DNA of 44,554 nucleotides, taken from contig REDZ01000175.1 of the NCBI GenBank assembly GCA_007695345.1, positions 1 through 44,554 of the forward strand, written 5' to 3'. Under the pieces are notes generated by a model. That model saw only the letters and a program-made list of their open reading frames with translations. It was not told the DNA's origin and did not search any database. The position numbers were made by a program, and so were the translations under genes. The DNA comes from Paracoccaceae bacterium (GTDB lineage Bacteria; Pseudomonadota; Alphaproteobacteria; Rhodobacterales; Rhodobacteraceae). This document shows positions 1 to 7,516 of the stretch, one piece after another (the stretch's first letter is position 1; every line of letters starts with the position of its first letter).

Positions 1-725
1 GGGGGGGGGGGGGCCGGGGGCCCGCCCGCGGCCCGCCCCGCCCCCGAAGCCACATCGCGCAGCGCGCCCAGATCAACATGCGCGCGCAGAAACGCCGCAT
101 ATTCCGCAATCGCGCGGTCCAGATCCGGGTGCTCGACCGCCTGCACCAGCCCCAGATGCCGCTCGGGCAGCACCAGATCGCCCCGTCGTGGCAACGCGCC
201 CAGCACGCGCAGCCCGGCATGTTCCATTCCCAGCCGCGTCAGACGCTCGTGCCGGGGGCTGGCCACCCGGTTCAGGATCACGCCCGCGATCGGCAGATCC
301 GGCCAGTAGCGCGCAAAGCCCAGCGCCACGGCAGCCGCCGATTGCGCCTGCCCGGACACATCGACCACCAGCACCACGGGCCAGCCCATCCGCCGCGCCG
401 TCTCGGCGCTCGCGCCCTGCCCCAGCGCGCCGCGTGTCGCCACCCCGTCAAACAGCCCCATGGACCCTTCACCGACCGCGATATCGGCATCCAGCGCCTC
501 TGCTGCGATCGCATCGAACAGTCCCGGCCCCATCGCCCAGGTATCCAGATTGAACGAGGCCCGCCCACAGGCCGCGCGGTGAAAGGCCGGGTCGATGTAA
601 TCCGGCCCGCTCTTGAAGGGCTGGACTGTCACCCCATCCTCGGCCAGCGCGCGCAGCAGCCCCAGCATCACGGTCGTCTTGCCCGTGCCCGAGGCCGGTG
701 CAGAGATCATCAGCCCCGGCGTCAT
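1..725 (-). CDS. cobB: Cobyrinate a,c-diamide synthase CobB, 3' end cut by the window edge
   Basis: Cytoplasmic glutamine-dependent amidation of the a and c side chains of (hydrogeno)byrinic acid, using ATP. The visible part is about 241 codons of the N-terminal ATPase domain: [18 protein letters not shown] carries the P-loop, and [20 protein letters not shown] and [11 protein letters not shown] are typical CobB/CbiA segments. The C-terminal glutaminase domain lies beyond base 1. The ATG at 725 overlaps the cobM stop in an ATGA, so translation is probably coupled. The last visible codons read Ala/Gly/Pro-rich, as expected for the linker between the two domains. The terminal run of 13 G may therefore be a real proline stretch or an assembly edge artefact. 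Family assignment is confident; the gene is incomplete here. Confidence 0.93.
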   Translation of the reverse strand, partial: MTPGLMISAPASGTGKTTVMLGLLRALAEDGVTVQPFKSGPDYIDPAFHRAACGRASFNLDTWAMGPGLFDAIAAEALDADIAVGEGSMGLFDGVATRGALGQGASAETARRMGWPVVLVVDVSGQAQSAAAVALGFARYWPDLPIAGVILNRVASPRHERLTRLGMEHAGLRVLGALPRRGDLVLPERHLGLVQAVEHPDLDRAIAEYAAFLRAHVDLGALRDVASGAGRAAGGPPAPPP

Positions 726-1507
726 TCGCGGCTGTCCCGATAGACCGAGTCCGCAGATTGCGGCCGGAACCGGCGGTCATAATCCGGCGCATAGAGGCAG
801 CTTTCCGCGAACGCCTCGGACGCCAGTGCAGGCCCCACAAGGATCAGCGCCGTGCGCTCCATGCTGCCCGCCACCCGTTCCTCGATATCCGCCAGCACCC
901 CGCGCACAATCCGCTGATCGGGCCAGCTTGCCCGCCAGACCACGGCCACCGGGCAATCGGGGCCGTAATGCGGGATCAGATCGCGCGTGACCTGGCCGAG
1001 GTTCTGAATGGACAGATGCACGGCCAGCGTGGACCGGGTCGCGGCAAAGGCCGCCAGTGTCTCGCCCGGCGGCATGGCGCTGGCGCGCCCCGGCGTGCGG
1101 GTCAGCACGACCGATTGCGCCACGCCCGGCAACGTCAGTTCCGCCCCCAGCGCCGCTGCCGCAGCCGCAAACGAGGGCACGCCCGGTGTCACGGTATAGC
1201 CGATCCCCAACGCACGCAGGCGACGCAACTGCTCACCCATGGCCGACCAGACCGACAGATCGCCCGAATGCAGCCGCGCCACATCCTGGCCGGCCTCCTC
1301 TGCCGCCACGGTCTCGGCCATGATCTGATCCAGCGACATCGGCGCCGTGTTCACGATCCGCGCGCCATCCGGGCAATGCGCGAGCACGGCCTCGGGCACC
1401 AGCGACCCGGCATAAAGGCACACGGGGCACGCCGCGATCAGGTCGCGCCCGCGCAGCGTCAGCAGATCCGCCGCGCCCGGCCCTGCGCCAATGAAATGCA
1501 CTGTCAT
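722..1507 (-). CDS. cobM: Precorrin-4 C11-methyltransferase CobM
   Basis: S-adenosylmethionine-dependent methylation at C11 of precorrin-4 to give precorrin-5, in the cytoplasm. The 261-residue protein starts [20 protein letters not shown], the glycine-rich SAM-binding start of the tetrapyrrole methylase family. [13 protein letters not shown] and the [14 protein letters not shown] region are typical of the CobM/CbiF branch. Its length matches the family. The start ATG at 1507 overlaps the cobE stop and its own stop overlaps the cobB start, both as ATGA, so it sits inside a tightly coupled cobL-E-M-B run. Confidence 0.95.
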   Translation of the reverse strand: MTVHFIGAGPGAADLLTLRGRDLIAACPVCLYAGSLVPEAVLAHCPDGARIVNTAPMSLDQIMAETVAAEEAGQDVARLHSGDLSVWSAMGEQLRRLRALGIGYTVTPGVPSFAAAAAALGAELTLPGVAQSVVLTRTPGRASAMPPGETLAAFAATRSTLAVHLSIQNLGQVTRDLIPHYGPDCPVAVVWRASWPDQRIVRGVLADIEERVAGSMERTALILVGPALASEAFAESCLYAPDYDRRFRPQSADSVYRDSRE

Positions 1508-1857
1508 CGCCCCATCCCCTCTGCCAGCGCGCAGGTCGCCTGCCCGTCATCCGACACGACCCGCGCCCGAATCAGCCGCGCCCCCGGCCCGGCCGCCACC
1601 AAGGCGCAGGCTTCAGCCACGCTCCCGGTGCCATAGGCCGCCATGCTGCGCGCTGAGTGTGTCGGCGTCGCAATACCTGCCAGAGCCGCGCGCGGCAAGG
1701 CGATCAGCGGCAGCCCCAGCGCATCGGCCAGTGGCGCCACCAGCCCGCGCCGCGCTTCGGGGCAGGCAAGCGCCGTGATTTCCGTTGCTGCGCCCAGCAT
1801 CGCGCGCAATGTGGCAGGCGCAGCCTGCGATGTGCAACCAAACCCCGCCACGATCAT
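1504..1857 (-). CDS. cobE: CobE, CbiG C-terminal-like cobalamin biosynthesis protein
   Basis: A small protein of 117 residues starting [12 protein letters not shown]. It resembles the C-terminal domain of CbiG and the stand-alone CobE of the aerobic pathway, whose exact role is not settled. The segments [14 protein letters not shown] and [19 protein letters not shown] fit the family. I chose the ATG at 1857 because it overlaps the cobL stop (TGA at 1856-1854) as ATGA and begins the conserved GFGC strand. A longer in-frame extension upstream would lie inside cobL and has no family resemblance. The 3' end overlaps the start of cobM. Confidence 0.87.
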   Translation of the reverse strand: MIVAGFGCTSQAAPATLRAMLGAATEITALACPEARRGLVAPLADALGLPLIALPRAALAGIATPTHSARSMAAYGTGSVAEACALVAAGPGARLIRARVVSDDGQATCALAEGMGR

Positions 1858-3053
1858 CGTTGCACACTCCATTGCACGATCGGATATGCGGCCTGCCAGC
1901 CGCGCTTGCGCCCCAGGGGCCCGGCCTGCGCCATCTCGATCCGGCTCAGACTGCCGCCCGCGCGTCGATGCCACGCGCCCAGCAGCGATTCCGATTCCAG
2001 CGTCACGGCATTGGCCACCACACGCACCCCCTTCGGCAGTATCTCCCACAATCGCTCCAGCAGCGGCCCGGACAGCCCCCCGCCGATGAAAACCGCATCC
2101 GGCACAGGCTGGTCCGCCAGCCCCTCGGGCGCACGCGCCGCGATTACCCGCAGATGGTCCACGCCCAGCGCGCGCGCATTTCTGCGCGCACGCTCCGCCC
2201 GCGCGCTATCCGCCTCGAACCCGATGGCGCTGTTGCGCGGATGCGCCAGCAGCCACTCAATAGCGACCGACCCCGATCCCGTGCCGATATCCCACAGCAT
2301 CTCACCGGGGCGCGGGGCCAGCGCGGCCAGCGTCACCGCGCGCACAGCGCCCCTTGTGATCTGCCCGTCATGATCGAACAGCGCCGCATCGCGGCCCGGC
2401 ACACAGGGCATCGGGGTGCCTGCGCCCGCCACCTCCAGCCCCAGCGCGACGGGGTGGCGCACATCCGGCAGCGCATAGCCGCCCGCCAGCGCCATCCGAA
2501 CCCGCGCGCGCGGCCCGCCCAACGCCTCCAGCACATGCACCCGGCTCTCGCCAAAGCCCAGACGCGCCAGATAGGCCGCCGCCTGTTCCACCGCCGCCCC
2601 GTCGCGCATCAGCACGATCAACCGCGCTTCCGGGGCAAGATGGGGGCGCATCCGCTCCAATGGCGCGGCATGCAGGCCGAGGCAGCTCACCTCCTCCAGC
2701 GGCCAGCCCAGCGTGGCGGCGGCCAGCGAAAAACTTGACGGCGCGGGCTGGGCCACCCATTCCCCGCGGTCCAGATGCCGCGTCACGCTTGTGCCCGCCC
2801 CAAACCAGAACGGATCACCCGAGGCCAGCATCACCACCCGCCGCCCGCGCAGAGCCAGCAATCGCGGGATCCCGTCCGCAAAGGGCACGGGCCATTCCAC
2901 CACCTCGCAGGCCAGATCGGGCAACAGGCCCAGATGCCGCGCCGGCCCCATCACCACTTCGGCCTGCGCCAGCGCATCACGGCTTGCCTTGGGCAAGCCG
3001 TTCAGGCCATCTTCGCCCAGACCGATGATCGTCAACCACGGAGCGTCAGCCAT
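1854..3053 (-). CDS. cobL: Precorrin-6B C5,15-methyltransferase (decarboxylating) CobL
   Basis: A 399-residue fusion of a CbiE-like N-terminal methylase (WLTIIGLGEDGLNGL near the start) and a CbiT-like C-terminal Rossmann methyltransferase (MLWDIGTGSGSVAIEWL, SAM-binding glycines, around residues 235-250). It methylates C5 and C15 and decarboxylates the C12 acetate of precorrin-6B/dihydro-precorrin-6, giving precorrin-8X. The ATG at 3053-3051 shares two bases with the oppositely directed cobK ATG at 3052-3054. On the minus strand a GAGG sits 9 bases before the ATG, inside cobK. An ATG nine codons upstream (3080) is possible, but the family alignment begins at MADAPW. Confidence 0.94.
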   Translation of the reverse strand: MADAPWLTIIGLGEDGLNGLPKASRDALAQAEVVMGPARHLGLLPDLACEVVEWPVPFADGIPRLLALRGRRVVMLASGDPFWFGAGTSVTRHLDRGEWVAQPAPSSFSLAAATLGWPLEEVSCLGLHAAPLERMRPHLAPEARLIVLMRDGAAVEQAAAYLARLGFGESRVHVLEALGGPRARVRMALAGGYALPDVRHPVALGLEVAGAGTPMPCVPGRDAALFDHDGQITRGAVRAVTLAALAPRPGEMLWDIGTGSGSVAIEWLLAHPRNSAIGFEADSARAERARRNARALGVDHLRVIAARAPEGLADQPVPDAVFIGGGLSGPLLERLWEILPKGVRVVANAVTLESESLLGAWHRRAGGSLSRIEMAQAGPLGRKRGWQAAYPIVQWSVQR

Positions 3054-3807
3054 GCACAACATCCTCGTCCTTGGCGGCACGCAGGGGGCGACACAACTGG
3101 TCCAGGCGCTGGCGCAACAGGGGCTGCGCGCAACGCTCAGCTATGCCGGGCGCGTGGCGCGGCCCCGTGCGCAGCCCGTGCCCGTGCGCAGCGGCGGCTT
3201 TGGCGGGCCAGAGGGGCTGGCGCACTACCTGCAAGACCACGCAATCACGCATCTGATCGACGCGACCCACCCCTTTGCCGAACAGATCAGCCGCAATGCG
3301 CTGCAGGCCGCCCGGGCCACCGGCACCCCCCTCATCGCCCTCACCCGACCGGCCTGGACGCCTGGGCCGGGCGATGACTGGACCCATGTCCCCGATATCG
3401 CAGGCGCTGTCGCCGCGCTGGACCGCCGACCCGAGCGCATCCTGCTCGCCATCGGCCGGATGCATCTCGCGGCCTTTGCGCCCAGACCGCAACATCACTA
3501 CCTGTTGCGACTGGTGGACCCGCCCGACGCGCCTCCGCCGCTGCCCGATCACCACATCATCGTCGATCGCGGCCCTTTCACGCCCCAGGCCGAAACCGCC
3601 CTGCTGCAAACACACCGCATCACCCGGATCGTCAGCAAGAACGCGGGCGGCACCGGCGCGCAGGCCAAACTTACTGCCGCGCGCGCGCTGCACCTGCCGG
3701 TCATCATGATCGACCGCCCCGCCCTGCCCGCGCGCCCCGAGGCGACGGAAATCCCCGACATCCTTGACTGGCTGCACCGCAAGGCCAGCCCCGTACAAAC
3801 CCGCTAA
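3052..3807 (+). CDS. cobK: Precorrin-6A reductase CobK
   Basis: NADPH-dependent reduction of precorrin-6A to precorrin-6B. The 251-residue protein starts MHNILVLGGTQGATQLVQAL, a Rossmann-type start, and contains the family signature DATHPFAEQISRNA near residue 70 and KNAGGTGAQAKLTAAR near residue 205. It is the only B12 gene on the plus strand in this half of the cluster. The ATG at 3052 is preceded by GGAG at 3040-3043 with an 8-base spacer, inside the cobL coding sequence. A terminator-like hairpin follows at 3867-3889, so it is probably monocistronic. Confidence 0.94.
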   Translation: MHNILVLGGTQGATQLVQALAQQGLRATLSYAGRVARPRAQPVPVRSGGFGGPEGLAHYLQDHAITHLIDATHPFAEQISRNALQAARATGTPLIALTRPAWTPGPGDDWTHVPDIAGAVAALDRRPERILLAIGRMHLAAFAPRPQHHYLLRLVDPPDAPPPLPDHHIIVDRGPFTPQAETALLQTHRITRIVSKNAGGTGAQAKLTAARALHLPVIMIDRPALPARPEATEIPDILDWLHRKASPVQTR

Positions 3808-3814
3808 CCCCCCA

Positions 3815-3844
3815 TTCATCTTTGCAAAAAATATCCTCGGGGGG
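3815..3844 (+). repeat. Dispersed intergenic repeat, copy 1
   Basis: TTCATCTTTG, a short A-rich spacer, AATATCCTCG and a G run lie just after the cobK stop. Two more copies with the same core (CATCTTTGnnn-AAATATCC-CG) lie at 14528-14555 in reverse orientation and at 14699-14728. As at copy 2, a perfect hairpin stands on the G-run side, here at 3850-3864. My recollection is that similar elements are frequent in Rhodobacteraceae intergenic DNA; that is unverified here. Confidence 0.6.
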
Positions 3845-3849
3845 TGAAT

Positions 3850-3889
3850 TGGGCCGCAGGCCCAAGAGGGGGGCAGACAGCCCCCCTTT
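3850..3889 (+). terminator. Tandem hairpins ending in T-tract, downstream of cobK
   Basis: The first hairpin is TGGGCC-GCA-GGCCCA (3850-3864). The second is AGGGGGGC-AGACA-GCCCCCCT (3867-3887) followed by TT, an 8-pair GC stem with a short T run: a plausible Rho-independent terminator for cobK. cobJ, coming from the other side, ends at 3903, so the structure also separates the convergent genes. Confidence 0.6.
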
Positions 3890-3902
3890 GCAACGCCCGC
3901 GT

Positions 3903-4649
3903 TCATGCTGACCTCGGGGTATAGAGCCAGGACCGCGTCGCACCCTCGATGATCCGCGTCCGGCTGGACCCCAGTATCACCACGGTCCGCATGTCTGCCA
4001 TCTCTGGCCGGGCGTCGCGCAGGGGCACGATGTGCAGCGCCTCGTCCGGTGTACTGACGGCGCGGGCGAACAGGATCGGACGCCCCCCGCCGCATATCCC
4101 GCGCAGCAGATCCAGCACGCGCGCGAACCCCTCGGGCCGCGCGCGCGAGCGCGGGTTGTAGAACGCCATCGCGAAATCAGCCTCGGCGGCCAATCGCAGG
4201 CGTCGTTCGATCACCTCCCGGGGCTTGAGATTGTCGCTGAGGTTGATGGCACAGAAATCATGGCCCAGCGGTGCCCCCGCGCGGGCAGATGCTGCCAGCA
4301 TGGCCGTGATGCCTGGCAGGACGCTGATCTCCAGCGCGCGCCACTGCTCCGGCCCGTCCTCCAGCGCCTCGAATACGGCAGCGGCCATGGCAAAGACCCC
4401 CGGATCGCCCGAGGAGACAATGACCACCCGCCCGCCAGCCGCCGCCATCTCCAGCGCATGGCGCGCGCGCTCCATCTCGACCCGGTTATCCGACGGGTGC
4501 AGATTCAGCCCGTCGCGCGGGGCGATGCGCGCGACATAGGGGATGTAGCCCACGATATCAGTCGCCTGATCCAATGCCTGCGTCACTTCGGGCGTGACCA
4601 GATCATCGCGCCCGGGGCCGAGCCCCGCGATAACCAGCGAACCGCTCAT
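3903..4649 (-). CDS. cobJ: Precorrin-3B C17-methyltransferase CobJ
   Basis: Catalyses C17 methylation and ring contraction of precorrin-3B to precorrin-4 with SAM. The 248-residue protein begins MSGSLVIAGLGPGRDDLVTP and includes DIVGYIPYV, VVIVSSGDPGVFAMA (SAM-site loop) and AINLSDNLKPREVI, all typical of CobJ/CbiH. I chose the ATG at 4649 because a strong AGGGGGG lies 5 bases upstream on the minus strand; an ATG six codons earlier lacks this. It is the last gene of the minus run that begins at 13476, but a 190-base gap with a very stable hairpin separates it from cobI, so it may have its own promoter or a separately stabilised message. Confidence 0.94.
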   Translation of the reverse strand: MSGSLVIAGLGPGRDDLVTPEVTQALDQATDIVGYIPYVARIAPRDGLNLHPSDNRVEMERARHALEMAAAGGRVVIVSSGDPGVFAMAAAVFEALEDGPEQWRALEISVLPGITAMLAASARAGAPLGHDFCAINLSDNLKPREVIERRLRLAAEADFAMAFYNPRSRARPEGFARVLDLLRGICGGGRPILFARAVSTPDEALHIVPLRDARPEMADMRTVVILGSSRTRIIEGATRSWLYTPRSA

Positions 4650-4756
4650 GCTGCCCCCCTGGCGCAAGATCTCTCAATGCCACATCCCGAATACCGGGTC
4701 TCATCCGGGCCATTGCAATGGCGGGTCAGCAACCTTGCTGCTTGTGAAAATGCCGA

Positions 4757-4791
4757 GCAGGGGCGCGCGCGCGAAGCGCGCGCGCCCCTGC
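4757..4791 (-). other. Very stable 16-bp hairpin in the cobI-cobJ spacer
   Basis: A perfect inverted repeat, GCAGGGGCGCGCGCGC and its complement, separated by GAA. The loop region reads GCGAAGC, a sequence known to fold as an unusually stable mini-hairpin. It stands in the 190-base spacer between cobI (ends 4840) and cobJ (starts 4649). There is no T run on either side, so classic Rho-independent termination is doubtful. mRNA stabilisation or attenuation between the two genes is an alternative. Nothing else is recognisable in the spacer. Confidence 0.6.
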
Positions 4792-4839
4792 CTGACGAAT
4801 CAGAACGAATTGGCACCGCCCGGTGACGAGGCGCGCGCC

Positions 4840-5565
4840 TCATGGCCGCCTCCCCTGCCCATGGATGATGACAATCGAGAAATAGGGCACCCGATCACCC
4901 GAATCGCGCAAGGGCATCACGCGTTCCTGTGGCATCTGCGCGTGTTCCACCAGCCAGGCCGCATCGAGCCGCCCGGCCGCTTGCAGCGCGCGGCGCAGTT
5001 TGGCCATGTTACGCCCGATCTTCATGACCACCAGCGCGTCGGTGGCGGTGATCCTGTCGCGCAGCACCTCTTCGGGCAGGGTCGCCATCAGCACGGTCAG
5101 AACATCGTCGCCCCAGGTAACGGGCTGGCCTGTCGCCGTCCAGGCGCCCGACATGCCGGTAATCCCCGGCACCACCTCGACCGGGGCTATGCCTTGCAAG
5201 CGGCTGTGCAGATGCATGAAAGATCCGTAGAAGAACGGATCCCCCTCGCATAGCACAACCACATCCGACCCGGCCGAGAGCACCCCGCGCAGATGCTCGG
5301 TCGCCTCTGCGTAAAACTGTGACAGGGCTTCGTTATAGCGCGGGTCGGACAGCGGGATTTCGGTCGTCACCGGGTATTCCATGGCATGTTCCTGCACATC
5401 CGCGCGCAGCATCCCCTCGACGATCCGCCGCGCCTGTCCGGGGCGCCCGGCCTTGCGGAAATACGCCAGATGCGCAGCATTGCGCACCAGCCGGTCGGCG
5501 CGCACGCTCATCAGATCCGCCGCGCCGGGGCCAAGGCCCACACCGTAAAGCGTACCCATGCTCAT
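4840..5565 (-). CDS. cobI: Precorrin-2 C20-methyltransferase CobI
   Basis: SAM-dependent methylation of precorrin-2 at C20 to precorrin-3A. The 241-residue protein starts MSMGTLYGVGLGPGAADLMS; VVVLCEGDPFFYGSFMHLH and VVPGITGMSGAW are hallmark CobI/CbiL segments. The ATG at 5565 overlaps the cobH stop as ATGA, which decides the start; an upstream extension would lie within cobH. Length matches the family. Confidence 0.95.
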   Translation of the reverse strand: MSMGTLYGVGLGPGAADLMSVRADRLVRNAAHLAYFRKAGRPGQARRIVEGMLRADVQEHAMEYPVTTEIPLSDPRYNEALSQFYAEATEHLRGVLSAGSDVVVLCEGDPFFYGSFMHLHSRLQGIAPVEVVPGITGMSGAWTATGQPVTWGDDVLTVLMATLPEEVLRDRITATDALVVMKIGRNMAKLRRALQAAGRLDAAWLVEHAQMPQERVMPLRDSGDRVPYFSIVIIHGQGRRP

Positions 5566-6191
5566 TCCGCGCGGCTCGCCAGCGCGTTGATGGCCGCGAC
5601 CGTGATCGCACTGCCCCCCAGCCGCCCCTTGACAATGCAGCAGGGAACAGGCTGCGCCTGCCACAGCGCGTCCTTGGATTCGACCGCGCCGACGAACCCC
5701 ACGGGACAGCCGATGATCGCGGCGGGGCGCGGGCAGCCTGGATCCTCGAGCATGTTAAGCAGGTGAAAGAGCGCAGTCGGGGCATTGCCGATGGCCACCA
5801 GCGCACCCTCCAGATGCGGGCGCCAGCTCTCCAGCGCGGCAGCGGAACGGGTATTGCCCATGACGCGCGCCATTTCCGGCACCTGCGGGTCGTGCAGCGT
5901 GCAGATCACCTGATTGCCCGCTGGCAGGCGCGGGCGGGTCACGCCCTCGGACACCATGCGCGCATCGCACAGGATCGGGGCGCCTGCGGCCAGCGCGGCG
6001 CGCGCCTGCGTGGCAAAACCGGGCGAGAAGCGGATGAACCGCTCCAGCCCGACCATACCGGCGGCGTGGATCATGCGCACGGCGACGGGTTCCTCGTCGG
6101 GGGCAAAGCGCGCCAGGTCGGCCTCGGCGCGGATGGTGGCAAAGGATTGCCGGTAAATCGCCGCGCCGTCAGTCTCATAGGTATAGGGCAT
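5562..6191 (-). CDS. cobH: Precorrin-8X methylmutase CobH
   Basis: Moves the C11 methyl group of precorrin-8X to C12, giving hydrogenobyrinic acid. The 209-residue protein carries the catalytic histidine in RMIHAAGMV (His42), with GAPILCDARMV, NAPTALFHLL and IIGCPVGFVGAVESK, all family signatures. It starts at 6191, 3 bases after the cobG stop, and overlaps cobI by an ATGA at its end, so cobG-H-I are translated as a block. Confidence 0.96.
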   Translation of the reverse strand: MPYTYETDGAAIYRQSFATIRAEADLARFAPDEEPVAVRMIHAAGMVGLERFIRFSPGFATQARAALAAGAPILCDARMVSEGVTRPRLPAGNQVICTLHDPQVPEMARVMGNTRSAAALESWRPHLEGALVAIGNAPTALFHLLNMLEDPGCPRPAAIIGCPVGFVGAVESKDALWQAQPVPCCIVKGRLGGSAITVAAINALASRAE

Positions 6192-6194
6192 TCT

Positions 6195-7322
6195 TCAGGC
6201 TCCGAACCGCGTCAGGATCTGGGTGGGGGTCAGGCCGGTCTCAAGCGGGACATCCCCCGCCCGACCGCCCGGCACCAGATCGAACGCCCCTGCGCGTCCG
6301 ACCAGCGTCATATCCGCAGCGCGCGCCCGCGCGCAACCCTTGGCGCAGCCCGAGACATGCAGGCTGCCCGCGACATGCGGGCCGAGCGCGCGCGCGAGCG
6401 CGCGCGTCTCGACGCTGGCCTGCGGACAGAATGGCGCGCCCGCGCAGGCATCCACGCGCAACGCCGGATGATCGGGCGTCGCGATCAGGGAGTCAGGCAG
6501 GACGGGCAATGCGTCCACCTCTTCCAGCACCAGCAGTCGCCAGGGGGTCAGGCGGATGGCGCGCGCGCCCGTCGCCTCCAGCACCTTTTCCAGATCGGCG
6601 GCGTCCACCTGCCCGAACGCAGCGCCGAGGGCCATGCCGCCGGGCACGGGGCCCGCTGAAAGCGGGCCCCGTGCCCGCGCAGGTGGCAGGGTCCATGCCC
6701 CCCAGTCGGGCAGAGGGGCCTCATGGCGCGCCATCCGCCCGGCCTCATGGCCACCGCTATCGACAAACCACTGCGCCAGCCGCAGAAGCGTGGCGATCTC
6801 TGCCCCATACTCGAGCGCCATGCCATAGGCGCGCCCCTCAGCGCGCAGGATCAGCCTGCCATCCGCACTGCGTTCGATCCGGAAATCCGCCGGAGCATCC
6901 GACAGGATCGGCGCAGACCCGGCATCCATGGCAAAGCCCATCTTGGGGGGCAATGCCGGCAGTTCCATCAGCCGCGCGGCCAGCGCATCCCAGAGCCGCT
7001 GGCTGTCATCCCCCTGCTGCCAGTCAGGGGCAATCAGGATATTGCGCCGCGCCTCGCGCTCGGGGTCGCTGTCGAGCAGATCAAGCTGCGCAAGCGTCGT
7101 TTGCAACGGGGCCAGTGCGGTATCCGGCACGCCCCGGATCTGCAGATTGGCCCGGTTGGTCAGATCCAGCACACCAGCGCCATGGCTGCGCGCCGCGTTG
7201 CACAGCCCGGCGGCCTGTCGCGCGCTCAACCGGCCCTGCGCTGGGCGCACGCGAACGACCCAGCCATCGCCAGAGCGCATGGGTCGCAGGGCACCGGGGC
7301 ACCAGCCTTTCACCTCAGCCAT
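6195..7322 (-). CDS. cobG: Precorrin-3B synthase CobG (Fe-S monooxygenase)
   Basis: Oxygen-dependent hydroxylation and lactone formation on precorrin-3A, the step that defines the aerobic pathway. The 375-residue protein belongs to the nitrite/sulfite reductase fold: DLTNRANLQIRG is the ferredoxin-like half-repeat, and the cysteine pattern CAGAPFC ... CAKGC near the C-terminus supplies the 4Fe-4S ligands. The start ATG at 7322 begins MAEVKGWCPGALRPM. A longer frame reaching 7451 would run through a hairpin-rich spacer and has no family similarity. Presence of CobG rather than CobZ implies the oxygen-requiring CobG route. Confidence 0.93.
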   Translation of the reverse strand: MAEVKGWCPGALRPMRSGDGWVVRVRPAQGRLSARQAAGLCNAARSHGAGVLDLTNRANLQIRGVPDTALAPLQTTLAQLDLLDSDPEREARRNILIAPDWQQGDDSQRLWDALAARLMELPALPPKMGFAMDAGSAPILSDAPADFRIERSADGRLILRAEGRAYGMALEYGAEIATLLRLAQWFVDSGGHEAGRMARHEAPLPDWGAWTLPPARARGPLSAGPVPGGMALGAAFGQVDAADLEKVLEATGARAIRLTPWRLLVLEEVDALPVLPDSLIATPDHPALRVDACAGAPFCPQASVETRALARALGPHVAGSLHVSGCAKGCARARAADMTLVGRAGAFDLVPGGRAGDVPLETGLTPTQILTRFGA

Positions 7323-7383
7323 GGCACGACCCCTTGTGACAACGGTCAAGGCCCCTGGCGTGTGGCTGTTGTGAAGGGGAAAA

Positions 7384-7450
7384 AGCGCCCGCTCGGGGCC
7401 CCACCCGCCCGCCCATGGCCCGCTCGCGGGCGCTGCCCCTTTCAGGGGCA
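7384..7450 (-). other. Inverted repeats in the cobN-cobG spacer
   Basis: The 194-base spacer (7323-7516) holds AGCGCCCGC (7384-7392) matching GCGGGCGCT (7426-7434), and a compact hairpin TGCCCCT-TTC-AGGGGCA (7434-7450). No T run follows on either strand. These may be intercistronic processing or stability elements within the cobN-cobG transcript. No other gene is visible in the spacer. Confidence 0.4.
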
Positions 7451-7516
7451 TGGGCTGCGCGGCGCTTTGCGGGACCGCACAAGCAGTCTTCGGTCAGGTG
7501 CATCAATTGCCACGCA

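Noticed and set aside
4650-4839. Second cobalamin riboswitch in the cobI-cobJ spacer
   Set aside because: None of the B12-box elements is present; only a GC hairpin is found.
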